Below the pieces are notes generated by a model, which was not told the origin of the DNA, did no database searches, and saw nothing but the letters and a program-made list of their open reading frames with translations. Source: Marinospirillum sp035271045 (lineage in GTDB: Bacteria > Pseudomonadota > Gammaproteobacteria > Pseudomonadales > Halomonadaceae). From it: DNA of 64,000 bases. The position numbers and the translations under genes were made by a program. Shown piece after piece: positions 26,222 through 35,112 of the stretch (the stretch's first letter is position 1; each line of letters opens with the position of its first letter). The stretch spans positions 186,001-250,000 of the forward strand of contig NZ_DATESC010000007.1 in NCBI RefSeq assembly GCF_035271045.1. Reading direction: 5' to 3'.

Positions 26222-27060
26222 TGCCTCAGCTGCTCCACTGCGGTACGCAAATCTAGCACTGACTGCGCTGTACGTGGGCCAAAGCCAAGGAAGGCCAAAT
26301 CATTCACCACCACCAGTCGCTTGTGTTCTGCTGCTGGGGTTTGCTGTAAACCGGGCAATTGCCAAACCTTAGCTTCGCCACCCAAGGCCGTTAAACCGGC
26401 TTCGGTTAAAATTAACGTAGTGGGCTGAGCCGCAATAAGACCTTCAGCACTAATCGGTTTATAGCCTGTAATACCCTGAATGGCATTATTCAAACCCGCC
26501 AACTGCATTAAGGAATCAGCACTAGAACCTTGCCCTGCTACCATCGGCGCACCCATACCGGCATGGCTTAAAATAAACACACCGTTTAACTGTTTAAACG
26601 CTATCAACTTAGTGAGTTGTTCACGTTGCTTAGCTAAATCAGCCAATAAGGGTTTGGCTTCTTTTTCAAGATTGAGTGCTTTAGACACGGCTTTCACTTT
26701 TAAATCAACACCGTCTAAATCTTGCTGATAAGGAATGCGGGCTACTTTAATGCCAGCGGCTTCAAGCCTTTCTGCTAAAGGTGCAGGGCGTGCAGCATCA
26801 CTTAACAACACTAAATCAGGCTTAAAGGATAAAATCCCCTCTAAAGAAAGTTGACGTAAATAACCCACATCCGGCAAATCATTAACCGATTCAGGAAACA
26901 TACTGGTGGTGTCTCTAGCCACTAATAAATCGCCTGCACCCAGGGCATAAACAATTTCTGTGACATCACCACCCAAACTAATCACGCGCTGGTCAGCTAA
27001 GCTAGTTAAGGGCAACAGCAAAGCAAGCCCAGCAACTAGCCGGGCAAACAGTTGAGTCAT
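26218..27060 (-). CDS. hmuT: Periplasmic haem-binding protein HmuT
   Basis: Class III (BtuF/FhuD-type) substrate-binding protein. It has 280 residues. A signal peptide ends near residue 22 (LLPLTSLADQ). The following RVISLGGDVTEIVYALGAGDLLVARD is the conserved opening of this family. The PDVGYLRQLSLEGILSFKPDLVL segment contains the Tyr position that coordinates haem iron in HmuT-type proteins. It lies between hmuS (16-bp gap) and hmuU. Confidence 0.92.
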   Translation of the reverse strand: MTQLFARLVAGLALLLPLTSLADQRVISLGGDVTEIVYALGAGDLLVARDTTSMFPESVNDLPDVGYLRQLSLEGILSFKPDLVLLSDAARPAPLAERLEAAGIKVARIPYQQDLDGVDLKVKAVSKALNLEKEAKPLLADLAKQREQLTKLIAFKQLNGVFILSHAGMGAPMVAGQGSSADSLMQLAGLNNAIQGITGYKPISAEGLIAAQPTTLILTEAGLTALGGEAKVWQLPGLQQTPAAEHKRLVVVNDLAFLGFGPRTAQSVLDLRTAVEQLRQ

Positions 27061-27076
27061 AGCAAATCCCTCTGCT

Positions 27077-28147
27077 TTATTTTAGGCTAGGCAAGTTAGC
27101 GAGCAACTCTGTCCAAGCGGCTTGCTCTGGGCCATTTTCTTCACGCCTTGCATACATTTGCAGTAATAAAGTACCTGATTTATCAAATACTTCTAAGCTG
27201 GTTACCCAACCGCTAGACTGGGGCTTACGTGTTACATAAGCATGGGCAAAAGTTTCAGGATTGGCGTGCAAGGTGAAGTTTTCTTCAAAGATATTTAACC
27301 AGCCACGCATCGGCTTAATGCCTTGCGTTTTGCCTGTATAAATTTGCACACAGCCACGGCTACCTACAAAAATCATAATTTCCATTTTCTGTACAGCCGT
27401 AGCATCGACTAGCTGTTGAAAGGCATCAATAGAAACTTCGCGGCTTAAATCGTCTGGTACAGCCTGCACCGCAGCAAAACGTGTAATTCGGTGACGGCGA
27501 ATTAAACTAAAAAACTGATGCACATCTTTCATTTGTCGCCATTCTTCTGCTACTTGTTTAGCACTAGATGGAGCTGAATGATCTTCAATCTCTGCTGTTA
27601 CAAACTTAGGCAATACTGAATCTTCAGCGGCAACGGTTTGTTCATCTAGCAAAGCCTGCCAAGCCGTTAAGTTGGTTTCTTCTAAAGAAAACACCTTGTG
27701 TACCGCCACACCATGCTTGTCAAAAAACTGCAAACTCAAGCGTTTTCCCTTAGGCGTTTCATCTTCAATGGCGCAAGCCCAATGCCAATGCCCCATAAAA
27801 ATACGCAGGTCTAAACCGCCAATATCTAAAAAAATACCGGCAGCCTGTGGCCCTGCCTCACCTAGTTTGGGTTCTGGATAAATACCTTTGTATTCGTTTA
27901 CCACACCTTGGTTACGAGTAAGTGCTAAAACACGCCCCAAACTAGGCAGTGCTTTTAACACGGCAACAATGTCTTTTAAGGGAAAGACATTTTCGCGACC
28001 CACACGACAGGCTTGCAAATCACCTTCTGTTGTTTCTAAAAGAGCCGCCCAATCCACCATAAACCCAGGTGTTTTAGAGTCACGTAATTGCTGTAAAGAA
28101 GTAAAAAGAATAGCCTGCTCATCTTGAGCTGCCAGCGTCATGTTCAT
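27077..28147 (-). CDS. hmuS: Haem-degrading/haem-trafficking protein HmuS (HemS/ChuS)
   Basis: Cytoplasmic protein that receives imported haem and stores or breaks it down. It has two similar halves, as in HemS/ChuS: SLGRVLALTRNQGVVNEYKG in the first half is the usual HemS pattern, and the second half repeats the layout with FVGSRGCVQIYTGK. I start at the ATG at 28147 (356 residues) because GGAG is 8 nt upstream of it; a GTG at 28156 abuts that site too closely. It is first in hmuS-hmuT-hmuU-hmuV, and divergent from hmuR across a Fur-box region. Confidence 0.93.
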   Translation of the reverse strand: MNMTLAAQDEQAILFTSLQQLRDSKTPGFMVDWAALLETTEGDLQACRVGRENVFPLKDIVAVLKALPSLGRVLALTRNQGVVNEYKGIYPEPKLGEAGPQAAGIFLDIGGLDLRIFMGHWHWACAIEDETPKGKRLSLQFFDKHGVAVHKVFSLEETNLTAWQALLDEQTVAAEDSVLPKFVTAEIEDHSAPSSAKQVAEEWRQMKDVHQFFSLIRRHRITRFAAVQAVPDDLSREVSIDAFQQLVDATAVQKMEIMIFVGSRGCVQIYTGKTQGIKPMRGWLNIFEENFTLHANPETFAHAYVTRKPQSSGWVTSLEVFDKSGTLLLQMYARREENGPEQAAWTELLANLPSLK

Positions 28148-28283
28148 TGTATGCACTCCATAAAGTTACAAAAAAACTGATAGTTGCAGAAAAAACTGAC
28201 GTGCTGGCTGCCTTGGGAAAGGAAAAACCTTGGGTGGCTTGCACAATTGATTGGTGGCTATACTATTCAAACCTAGATGCGAA

Positions 28284-28298
28284 TGTCAATGATTATCA
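28284..28298. promoter_or_regulatory. Fur box 1 in the hmuS-hmuR intergenic region
   Basis: TGTCAAT-G-ATTATCA fits the 7-1-7 Fur inverted-repeat model (TGATAAT-N-ATTATCA) at 12 of 14 paired positions. It lies in the 264-bp divergent gap between hmuS and hmuR. Iron repression of one or both operons is the likely effect. Confidence 0.8.
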
Positions 28299-28305
28299 TT
28301 AAGTG

Positions 28306-28333
28306 TTGACAAGTTATTAGTATTGATTATCAT
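28306..28333 (+). promoter_or_regulatory. hmuR promoter with overlapping second Fur box
   Basis: TTGACA (28306-28311), a 16-nt spacer and TATCAT (28328-28333) form a good sigma-70 promoter reading towards hmuR. A second Fur-like site, TAGTATT-G-ATTATCA (28318-28332), covers the -10 element, an ideal place for repression when iron is plentiful. Confidence 0.75.
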
Positions 28334-28411
28334 TTACAAGGTCAGCCAGCCACGTTCGTTAAAGAACTGCCAGCCAGCAATTTTTTTAATTCTGTGCTTA
28401 GGGAGTTTTTA

Positions 28412-30439
28412 ATGAGCCGCTGTACTTTTAGCCGTTTGGCGTTCTTAGGTCTGGTTTTAGCTGCGCCGTACTTGCAAGCAGAATCTCTTCAAGAATCTAG
28501 TGCCTCCTCAATTAAAGTAAGCCGACTAGACAATATTTTAGTCACTGGCACACGTACCGAACGTGCCTTGGTAGACATTCCTGTTCGTACCCAAGTGATT
28601 AGTGCTGCAGATATTGAAAAAAACCACGCCAAAGATTTACAAGAAGCACTTTCCCATGTGCCAGGGTTACAACTGCGCCCTATTCATGGCAAAACCGGCT
28701 ATGGCGTATGGCTGCAAGGCATTGATGCTAACCGTGTACTTATTTTAGTTGATGGTAATCCTGTTTCTGCCAGCACTGGCTCTGCTGTAGACACCAGCCA
28801 AATTGCGGTAACCGATATCGAACGCATCGAAATTATTAAAGGCGCTGCCTCGGCTATGTACGGCACTTCGGCTATGGGCGGTGTGGTCAATATTATTACC
28901 CGTCAGCACTCGCAACCTATTTCAGCATCAGTCACTGCCAGTGGCGGTAGTTGGGGCGACCAAGACCTTAAAAGTAACGCTTTAGCGCAGCGGCATTTAA
29001 AAGGCCAAATCGCCCTTAACAATGATGCTTGGAGCTTCAACCTTATGGGTGATGTGCGTGACCAAGATGGCTGGACAGCAACACCGAATAGCATCAGCAA
29101 TGAAGGTTTCAAAGGGTATAAACGCAATTTAGCCAGCCAAGTGCAATACCGTTTTTCTCCTGATTTTAAATTCACGCTTTCGCCCCGTATTTACCAAGAA
29201 GACCTAACCAACGGGCTAAGTGAGTTTGCGCCGGGCATTGGTAATATAAAGGTCGATAAAAAAGAGCAAACCACCACCTTACATTTAGGCGCAAGACTAG
29301 AAAAAGGCCAAAAAGATGCGTTTAACTGGTCGATTAATGCTTTAACCGAAACTTTTAAAGGCGAAACGGCACAAGACAAACCATCCACCCAATGGGTAGA
29401 TCAGCAGCGTGATACCGATATAGATCAGCAATTAGTTACTCTACAAATTAACTACCCTCTAGGTAATCATCACTTATCTTTTGGTGGTCAGGTTTCAGAA
29501 GAGACTATGGATGTAGTGCAATACAAACGCACTGGTAGTACAACAGAACGCCTTGTGGAAGTCGATAACGCCACAGCCAGCAATCAAGAGCTATTCCTGC
29601 AAGACAGCTGGTTTATTGGTGAACATTTAGAACTCTTACCCGGCTTTCGAGTGCATCACGACAAAGACGCAGGCACTCACTTTTCACCCATGATGAACAG
29701 TTTATTCTTCAAAACCTTCGATTCAGGCGACCGCATTAATCTACGTTTAGGCGTAGGCAATGGTTACCGTGTCGCCAATTTAAAAGAACGCTACTTTGTT
29801 TTTGATCACAGCCAATTTGGCTACAAGGTGATGGGTAACCCAGATTTAGAACCTGAAAGCTCTATCAGTTATCAGGCAGGCATTGAATGGCTAAAAGCGT
29901 CTAATAATGCCCGTTTAGAACTGAGCCTATTTCGCAATGACATTACTGACTTAATTGAATCTGACCAAGATTTAGCTGAGTCGGCCATTCAGAACTTACA
30001 AATTTTTCGCTACCAAAACTTTGAAAAAGCCCGTACTCAAGGCGCTGAACTGGTTCTACACACGCCGCTGGGTTTAGGTTTTAGTTTCGATTTGGGCTAC
30101 ACCTGGATGGAAGCCACCGACCGCATGACAGGCAACGACCTGCCTAGCCGCCCAGAGCATTTAGTGAAATTGGGCTTAGATTGGCAAACGCCACTGAATG
30201 GTTTGGTGCTTACAGCCAAAGCCAAGTATGAATCCCAACAGTTCACAGACAGTGAAAATACCAATAAAACACCCGCCTTTACCGTTTTAGATTTAAAAGC
30301 TAACTACACGCTTAACCCCCATTGGCGCATTTTTAGCGGTGTAAATAACGCCACCAACACCCAAAAAGATTTCACCCAAGCAGATAACCGCCCTGAAGAA
30401 GGCCGTTTTATCTACCTAGGCATGGGCTGGAAATACTAA
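28412..30439 (+). CDS. hmuR: TonB-dependent haem receptor
   Basis: Outer-membrane beta-barrel receptor that brings haem into the periplasm using TonB energy. I start at ATG 28412 (675 residues) because AGGGAG is 6 nt upstream. The signal peptide ends near PYLQAES. The plug domain has ILVTGTRTERALVDIP, the SAADIEKNHAKDLQEALSHV segment, RVLILVDGNPV and AMGGVVNIIT. In the barrel, GNPDLEPESS corresponds to the NPNL box of haem receptors, while the FRAP box is altered (YRVANLKERY). The protein ends in an aromatic residue, GMGWKY, as outer-membrane barrels do. The HmuY-like lipoprotein gene follows after 44 bp. Confidence 0.92.
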   Translation: MSRCTFSRLAFLGLVLAAPYLQAESLQESSASSIKVSRLDNILVTGTRTERALVDIPVRTQVISAADIEKNHAKDLQEALSHVPGLQLRPIHGKTGYGVWLQGIDANRVLILVDGNPVSASTGSAVDTSQIAVTDIERIEIIKGAASAMYGTSAMGGVVNIITRQHSQPISASVTASGGSWGDQDLKSNALAQRHLKGQIALNNDAWSFNLMGDVRDQDGWTATPNSISNEGFKGYKRNLASQVQYRFSPDFKFTLSPRIYQEDLTNGLSEFAPGIGNIKVDKKEQTTTLHLGARLEKGQKDAFNWSINALTETFKGETAQDKPSTQWVDQQRDTDIDQQLVTLQINYPLGNHHLSFGGQVSEETMDVVQYKRTGSTTERLVEVDNATASNQELFLQDSWFIGEHLELLPGFRVHHDKDAGTHFSPMMNSLFFKTFDSGDRINLRLGVGNGYRVANLKERYFVFDHSQFGYKVMGNPDLEPESSISYQAGIEWLKASNNARLELSLFRNDITDLIESDQDLAESAIQNLQIFRYQNFEKARTQGAELVLHTPLGLGFSFDLGYTWMEATDRMTGNDLPSRPEHLVKLGLDWQTPLNGLVLTAKAKYESQQFTDSENTNKTPAFTVLDLKANYTLNPHWRIFSGVNNATNTQKDFTQADNRPEEGRFIYLGMGWKY

Positions 30440-30483
30440 CTCCCCAACTGATTCACTTTCTTAACTAATATGAGGCAATAACC

Positions 30484-31629
30484 ATGCAGCGTAATACTCA
30501 ACAGTCGTTCAAATTCAACAAAAAACCTCTGGCTATCAGCCTAGCTCTATTACTGCTTGCAGGTGGTATGCAAGGTTGCAGCAGCTCATCGGATGATAAC
30601 GACTCATCTGCTAGCGGCTCAACCCCTCCAACCTCTAGTTCAGGAAATTTAGCCACCCTAGATGCAACTAAAGCTAAAGCACGCCTTAACCTCGCCACGG
30701 GTGAATTAACTACAGAAGAAGGTAACTGGCAGGTTGCTTATGAAAAATACGTAGGTTTTAGTCTAAAGGACGGTGTTAAAGCCTGTTTAGCGCATGAAGT
30801 AACAACGCTTTATGATGCAGACAGCAAACCAATTGAAGCAGAGTTTAGCAAGCTGACTAAAGACAATACGTTAGCTGCTTTTAATCAGGTTGATATTAAT
30901 AATACCGATAGTTGTACACCAATAGAAAACAGCATAAAAACACTAATTTCCAGTGATGCCTGGTGGACCTATAACCCAGACCCAACAGCAGGCGGTAAAG
31001 TTACAGTTCATACTGATGATACCAATGGCTGGATTTTAAAGTCTGCTGACGGCAAAGCTTATGCGCGAATTAAATTTACTGAATTTGCAACTCGCCAGTA
31101 CACCATGAAAATGAATATTGAAAAATGGAATGGCAGTAGTTTTGATGCTGCTATGCAAACGCCAAATTTAGATTTTAGTAGCGAAACGGCTTATTGGGAT
31201 TTAGAAACCAACAGCGTCTCCACAATAGATAATAGCAATTGGGAACTGAAGTTTTCTAAACAAGGCCGTGATATTTTAATTCAAGTCAACGGTGGTGCTT
31301 CAGGTAAAGGGCAAGCCGGCGTAGCTGGTAAAGATGGTGCTTTACAAGTGGCTTCTGTTGATGATGTAACCGACCCAACCAACACCGCACAGGTTTATAA
31401 ATATTTTGCAGACGGTGCCGAAGGTGCATTTACTAAGCCGGGTGACTTTGGGCCCTTAGAATACGGCGTAGGCGAAGGCAACCATGATATGTGGCCTACT
31501 TTTGCGACTTATTTAATCGAAGACAACAGCAACTTTTATAAAATGCAGGTGATTAGTAATAAAGGTGAAAGTGGCTCAGACCCTTCAGCAACCTTGGTTA
31601 TTCGTTACGATGAAGCCAAAGCTAAGTAG
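30484..31629 (+). CDS. hmuY: HmuY-like haem-binding lipoprotein
   Basis: Predicted lipoprotein that captures haem and hands it to HmuR, as HmuY does in Porphyromonas. It has 381 residues. A lipobox LAGGMQGC is followed by a Ser/Asp/Gly linker. Two similar beta-rich modules follow: one with SDAWWTYNPDPTAGGKVTV and LKSADGKAYARIKF, and one with ETAYWDLETNSVS, WELKFSKQGRDILIQVNGG and SGKGQAG. The W-D/E-L-xF and NGGxSGxGxAG patterns are characteristic of the HmuY family. Two modules make it longer than classical HmuY. It is co-transcribed with hmuR and ends at a strong terminator. Confidence 0.82.
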   Translation: MQRNTQQSFKFNKKPLAISLALLLLAGGMQGCSSSSDDNDSSASGSTPPTSSSGNLATLDATKAKARLNLATGELTTEEGNWQVAYEKYVGFSLKDGVKACLAHEVTTLYDADSKPIEAEFSKLTKDNTLAAFNQVDINNTDSCTPIENSIKTLISSDAWWTYNPDPTAGGKVTVHTDDTNGWILKSADGKAYARIKFTEFATRQYTMKMNIEKWNGSSFDAAMQTPNLDFSSETAYWDLETNSVSTIDNSNWELKFSKQGRDILIQVNGGASGKGQAGVAGKDGALQVASVDDVTDPTNTAQVYKYFADGAEGAFTKPGDFGPLEYGVGEGNHDMWPTFATYLIEDNSNFYKMQVISNKGESGSDPSATLVIRYDEAKAK

Positions 31630-31669
31630 CTTTTAATCGCTTGATTTGAATAAATCAGCTTTAGCTAAC

Positions 31670-31711
31670 AATGCGCCCAAAGAATAGAGATATTCAAAAG
31701 GCGCATTTTTT
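31670..31711 (+). terminator. Rho-independent terminator after hmuR-hmuY
   Basis: Outer stem AATGCGCC (31670-31677) with GGCGCATT (31700-31707), plus an inner stem GAATA/TATTC, is followed by a T-run on the plus strand. It overlaps the end of the convergent peroxidase gene by two bases. Confidence 0.88.
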
Positions 31712-32879
31712 ATTGCTTAATTAAATGCTCGTAACGTTGGTCTGTTAAAGACTTTAAGAAAGCAATTAAATCTTGTTTATCTTGCTTAGATAAAGCCGGC
31801 ATCATTAACTCTGTAGAATGAATGGCTTCTGGAAAGCTGGTTTCTGCCCAAGGCTTATCAGTTTCAGGGTTAATTAAGTTTGATGAATTATTAGGGCGAC
31901 TTCTAAAGTTATAAAATTCTAGTACTGTGTCTAACTCAGCAAATACGCCATTGTGCATATAAGGCCCGGTGACTGCCACATTACGTAAGGTAGGTGTTTT
32001 AAATGCACCATTATTTAATCCCGCATCTTTAGTTGTTACCCCAGTTAAGGCTTGTACAGTCAGGTTTACTGGCGTGCCCACATTTCGATACAGATAGTTG
32101 GTAAACATTTCTTTAGGCGCTGTTAGGTTTCTATTAAGTGTATGGCAGTTAATGCAGCTAGATAGACTAGGAGTATAGAAAATATCTTTGCCTCGCTCCT
32201 CAGCGGGTGTTAACTGATAGCTACCGGCTAACCAGCGATCATATTTTGAATCAAAACTAGCAAAGCTTTCTTCACTCTGCCAACTAGCTAAACTGCTGGT
32301 TAAAGCGTTATAAGCTTGCTCAGTCGTAGCAAAAACTTCATCGCCAAAAATCTGTTTAAAGCTTTGTGTATAAAAGCTTTTTTCCTGTAATCGAATAATT
32401 ACCGCCGCTTTGTTCGGCATATTCATTTCTATAGGGTTAAGCAATGGTTGGCCAGCTTGTGCTTGCAAAGTTTTAGCGCGTCCATCATGAAAAAAACCAC
32501 CTTCAGCTTCAGCATTACTATTTAAGTTAAAACTAGGTGTTAAATAGGCATAAGTTAAAGCTGGTGCATTACGCTGCCCTAAACTTACACCGTCATCACC
32601 CAGTGAAACAGCACCTTTAGCTGGGTTGGGGCGCGTATCAATAAAAGCCTGCTTTGCATTGTGGCAACTAGCACAAGACTGGCTTCTATTCAGGGATAAA
32701 TTAGGGTCATTAAATAAATAATAGCCTAAAGCTTGTGGAGTATTAACGGCTTCACTGGGCAATAAAAAAGCATCATCTTGCGTTGAACCTTTTTCTTTTG
32801 AGTTACTGCTTGAGTCACAACCTGCCAACAATAAGCTAAAGAGAACCAAACTTGGTAAAGCTTTTGACTGCCTAGACAT
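31710..32879 (-). CDS. Di-haem cytochrome c peroxidase/MauG-family lipoprotein
   Basis: Predicted periplasm-facing di-haem enzyme. It has 389 residues. Lipobox LLLAGC is at residues 16-21 with a Ser/Asn linker after it. Two c-type haem motifs are visible: CASCH at 69-73 and CINCH at 242-246. The core has NRSQSCASCHNAKQ, GGFFHDGRAKTL and FKTPTLRNVAVTGPYMHNG, all typical of the CCP/MauG family. It may reduce peroxide, or oxidise another protein or ligand; which one cannot be told. It is convergent with hmuY and divergent from the second TonB receptor, sharing a Fur-box-like site. Likely part of the iron response. Confidence 0.88.
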   Translation of the reverse strand: MSRQSKALPSLVLFSLLLAGCDSSSNSKEKGSTQDDAFLLPSEAVNTPQALGYYLFNDPNLSLNRSQSCASCHNAKQAFIDTRPNPAKGAVSLGDDGVSLGQRNAPALTYAYLTPSFNLNSNAEAEGGFFHDGRAKTLQAQAGQPLLNPIEMNMPNKAAVIIRLQEKSFYTQSFKQIFGDEVFATTEQAYNALTSSLASWQSEESFASFDSKYDRWLAGSYQLTPAEERGKDIFYTPSLSSCINCHTLNRNLTAPKEMFTNYLYRNVGTPVNLTVQALTGVTTKDAGLNNGAFKTPTLRNVAVTGPYMHNGVFAELDTVLEFYNFRSRPNNSSNLINPETDKPWAETSFPEAIHSTELMMPALSKQDKQDLIAFLKSLTDQRYEHLIKQ

Positions 32880-32939
32880 CGCTCATGCCTTCTCTATTAA
32901 TCCATTAAAATTAAAAACCACTAACCAGTTTAATCTATT

Positions 32940-32954
32940 TGATTATGATTAGCA
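32940..32954. promoter_or_regulatory. Fur box in the peroxidase/TonB receptor intergenic region
   Basis: TGATTAT-G-ATTAGCA matches the 7-1-7 Fur pattern with one mismatch in each arm. It lies 60 bp upstream of the peroxidase start and 88 bp upstream of the receptor start, so it could control both directions. Confidence 0.78.
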
Positions 32955-33042
32955 TTACTTGTTGCGACTAACTTTCATTTAATATACATTTAAAGCAATT
33001 GATTCCCCTTCTCATCATTGGCTACTCCTTGGAGTTTTGGTT

Positions 33043-35112
33043 ATGTCCTTTCCTTTTAATAAAATTGCCTTAGGTTGTTTAGCGGCTTTAAGCCTTCCTC
33101 TACAAGCACAAACCGTGCAACTTGATGATCAAGTCATTACCGCCCGTGGTTATGAAAGTGACAGTTTTGATACGCCTCAAGCCATTAGCATTATTAAACC
33201 TCAAGCCACAGACCAAGGCCCAGCGGGTAATTTATTAGTGGGTCAGCCAGGTTTGGCGGTACAAAGTGACGGTGCTTGGGGTAAAAACCCGGTATTACGT
33301 GGCATGAAAAAAGAAAGCATTGTAGTCATGGTCGACGGCATTCGAGTTAATTCGGCTCAACCACAGGGTGCACTGGCTTCATTTCTAGGCTTAGGTTTGC
33401 TGGATAGAGCTGAAGTTATAAAAGGGCCAAATTCAGTGCTTTATGGCAGTGGTGCCATGGGCGGTGTGGTCAATATGCTAACACCTTCACCTAGATTTAC
33501 AGAACAAACCCAGCTTGGTGGGCATTTTGGTGCATCAGCCAGCAGTGTTGACAAAGGTTACAGCGGCGCTCTGGTATTAGAAGGTAGCAATGCAAAACAA
33601 GGTTTTGTGGTGGGTTTAGCTGGCAGTGATGTGGGTGATTATAAAAGCCCTAACGGTCGTGAAGACAATACTGGCTACCAAGCAACCAGTGCCTTAGTAA
33701 GATACCAGCATAAGTTTGCTGAAGATTTTGTGGTGCGTGCCAATTTGCAGCGCCATGACGATGACGATGTTTGGTACCCAGGTTCGGCACGCACGGGTGG
33801 GCAACCGGGTGGTGCTGGTGTTCCACCACCGCTTGGCACAGTTACTATTCACTCCCCTCAACAACACCGTGAACTTTATAGCCTAGGTTTAGATGCCCCT
33901 TTGGCGGGTGGCACTTTATCCACTGACATTTATCACCAAGAAGTGTTTCGTCAAATTCGAGCCAATTCAAAAAACCTTAATCGTGACTATGTGCGCAATG
34001 ATGTTTCTTTTAAAACCAATGGGTTACGTAGCCAGTGGAACACAGTTTTAGCTGACAGCCATTGGCTAAGTGTGGGTGTTGAAGGTTGGAAAATGACCGG
34101 TAATCCAACACGCTATATGGACAACAATCCACCTGCCTTTAATAGCAATACACGCAACGACCCTTTTAGAGATGGTGAAGTCACTTCAGCAGGTATCTTT
34201 TTACAAGATGAGTTTTCTATTGGTGAAACATTATTAACTGCTGGTTTACGTTATGATCAAGTAATGGGTGATGCTAAGGTGAAAGGCGCTGGGCCTGCTG
34301 CACAAACAACCGGCTTAAAAAGCACAGACAATAATGTGTCTTGGTCCTTAGGTGCAGTACAACCACTAACCAACACAGTTAATGTTTATGCCAATCTTGG
34401 ACAAGCTTACCGTGCAGCAGATTTACGTGAACGCTTTGAAGATTCAGCCCGTGGCGATGGTTACTACCATACGGGTAATCCACAGTTAGACCCCGAGCGC
34501 TCATCGAGTATTGAGCTAGGTTTAAAAGCGCGTGATGGTTTAATGGCTTACCAACTAGCCACTTTTTATACCCAAGTGGATGACTACATTGCTGGGCGGG
34601 TTACTGGGCAAAATCACCCCCAAAATAGCCTACCCATTAAGAAGACTGAAAACCTAGATAAAGTTGAAATTTATGGTTTTGAAGGCAACCTTGAAATACC
34701 AGTTAGCTTTCTATTAGTTGATGCTGGTTTTACTTGGATGCGCGGCACTAACAAACAAGACGATGAACCCTTGCACCAAATGCCTGCTAATGAATTACGC
34801 CTAGGGGTTGGCCAACCCGCAGAACAAGGTTTTAGCTGGCACACAGGTGTACGTGCAGTTGCCAAGCAAGATCGAATTGCCACTCAATTTACTAACGGAA
34901 GCGAAAATGAAACATCGGGGTTTGTTACACTTGATGCACGCTTAGGTTATAGCTTTGGCTCTATGGCTGGCTTAAAAACAAGTCATATCAACTTACAACT
35001 AAATAACTTGATGGATAAAAAATACCACGAGCATTTAACCGATGGCATTAGCGGCCAAGAATTAAAAGCACCGGGGCGTGGTGTGGTTCTGGCCTTTAGC
35101 GGGAGTTTTTAA
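33043..35112 (+). CDS. TonB-dependent outer-membrane receptor (ligand unknown)
   Basis: Outer-membrane barrel receptor. I start at ATG 33043 (689 residues) because GGAG at 33031-33034 is correctly spaced. A signal peptide ends near PLQAQT. The plug has LDDQVITARGYESDSFDTPQ, VVMVDGIRVNSAQPQGA and GAMGGVVNMLTP. The barrel contains YRAADLRERF and GNPQLDPERSS, related to the FRAP/NPNL boxes of haem and copper-type receptors. It ends in Phe. The stop overlaps the ATG of the ABC binding protein (TAATG), tying it to a NitT/TauT-type importer. Ligand cannot be assigned; a haem, metal chelate or siderophore is plausible given the Fur box. Confidence 0.88.
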   Translation: MSFPFNKIALGCLAALSLPLQAQTVQLDDQVITARGYESDSFDTPQAISIIKPQATDQGPAGNLLVGQPGLAVQSDGAWGKNPVLRGMKKESIVVMVDGIRVNSAQPQGALASFLGLGLLDRAEVIKGPNSVLYGSGAMGGVVNMLTPSPRFTEQTQLGGHFGASASSVDKGYSGALVLEGSNAKQGFVVGLAGSDVGDYKSPNGREDNTGYQATSALVRYQHKFAEDFVVRANLQRHDDDDVWYPGSARTGGQPGGAGVPPPLGTVTIHSPQQHRELYSLGLDAPLAGGTLSTDIYHQEVFRQIRANSKNLNRDYVRNDVSFKTNGLRSQWNTVLADSHWLSVGVEGWKMTGNPTRYMDNNPPAFNSNTRNDPFRDGEVTSAGIFLQDEFSIGETLLTAGLRYDQVMGDAKVKGAGPAAQTTGLKSTDNNVSWSLGAVQPLTNTVNVYANLGQAYRAADLRERFEDSARGDGYYHTGNPQLDPERSSSIELGLKARDGLMAYQLATFYTQVDDYIAGRVTGQNHPQNSLPIKKTENLDKVEIYGFEGNLEIPVSFLLVDAGFTWMRGTNKQDDEPLHQMPANELRLGVGQPAEQGFSWHTGVRAVAKQDRIATQFTNGSENETSGFVTLDARLGYSFGSMAGLKTSHINLQLNNLMDKKYHEHLTDGISGQELKAPGRGVVLAFSGSF

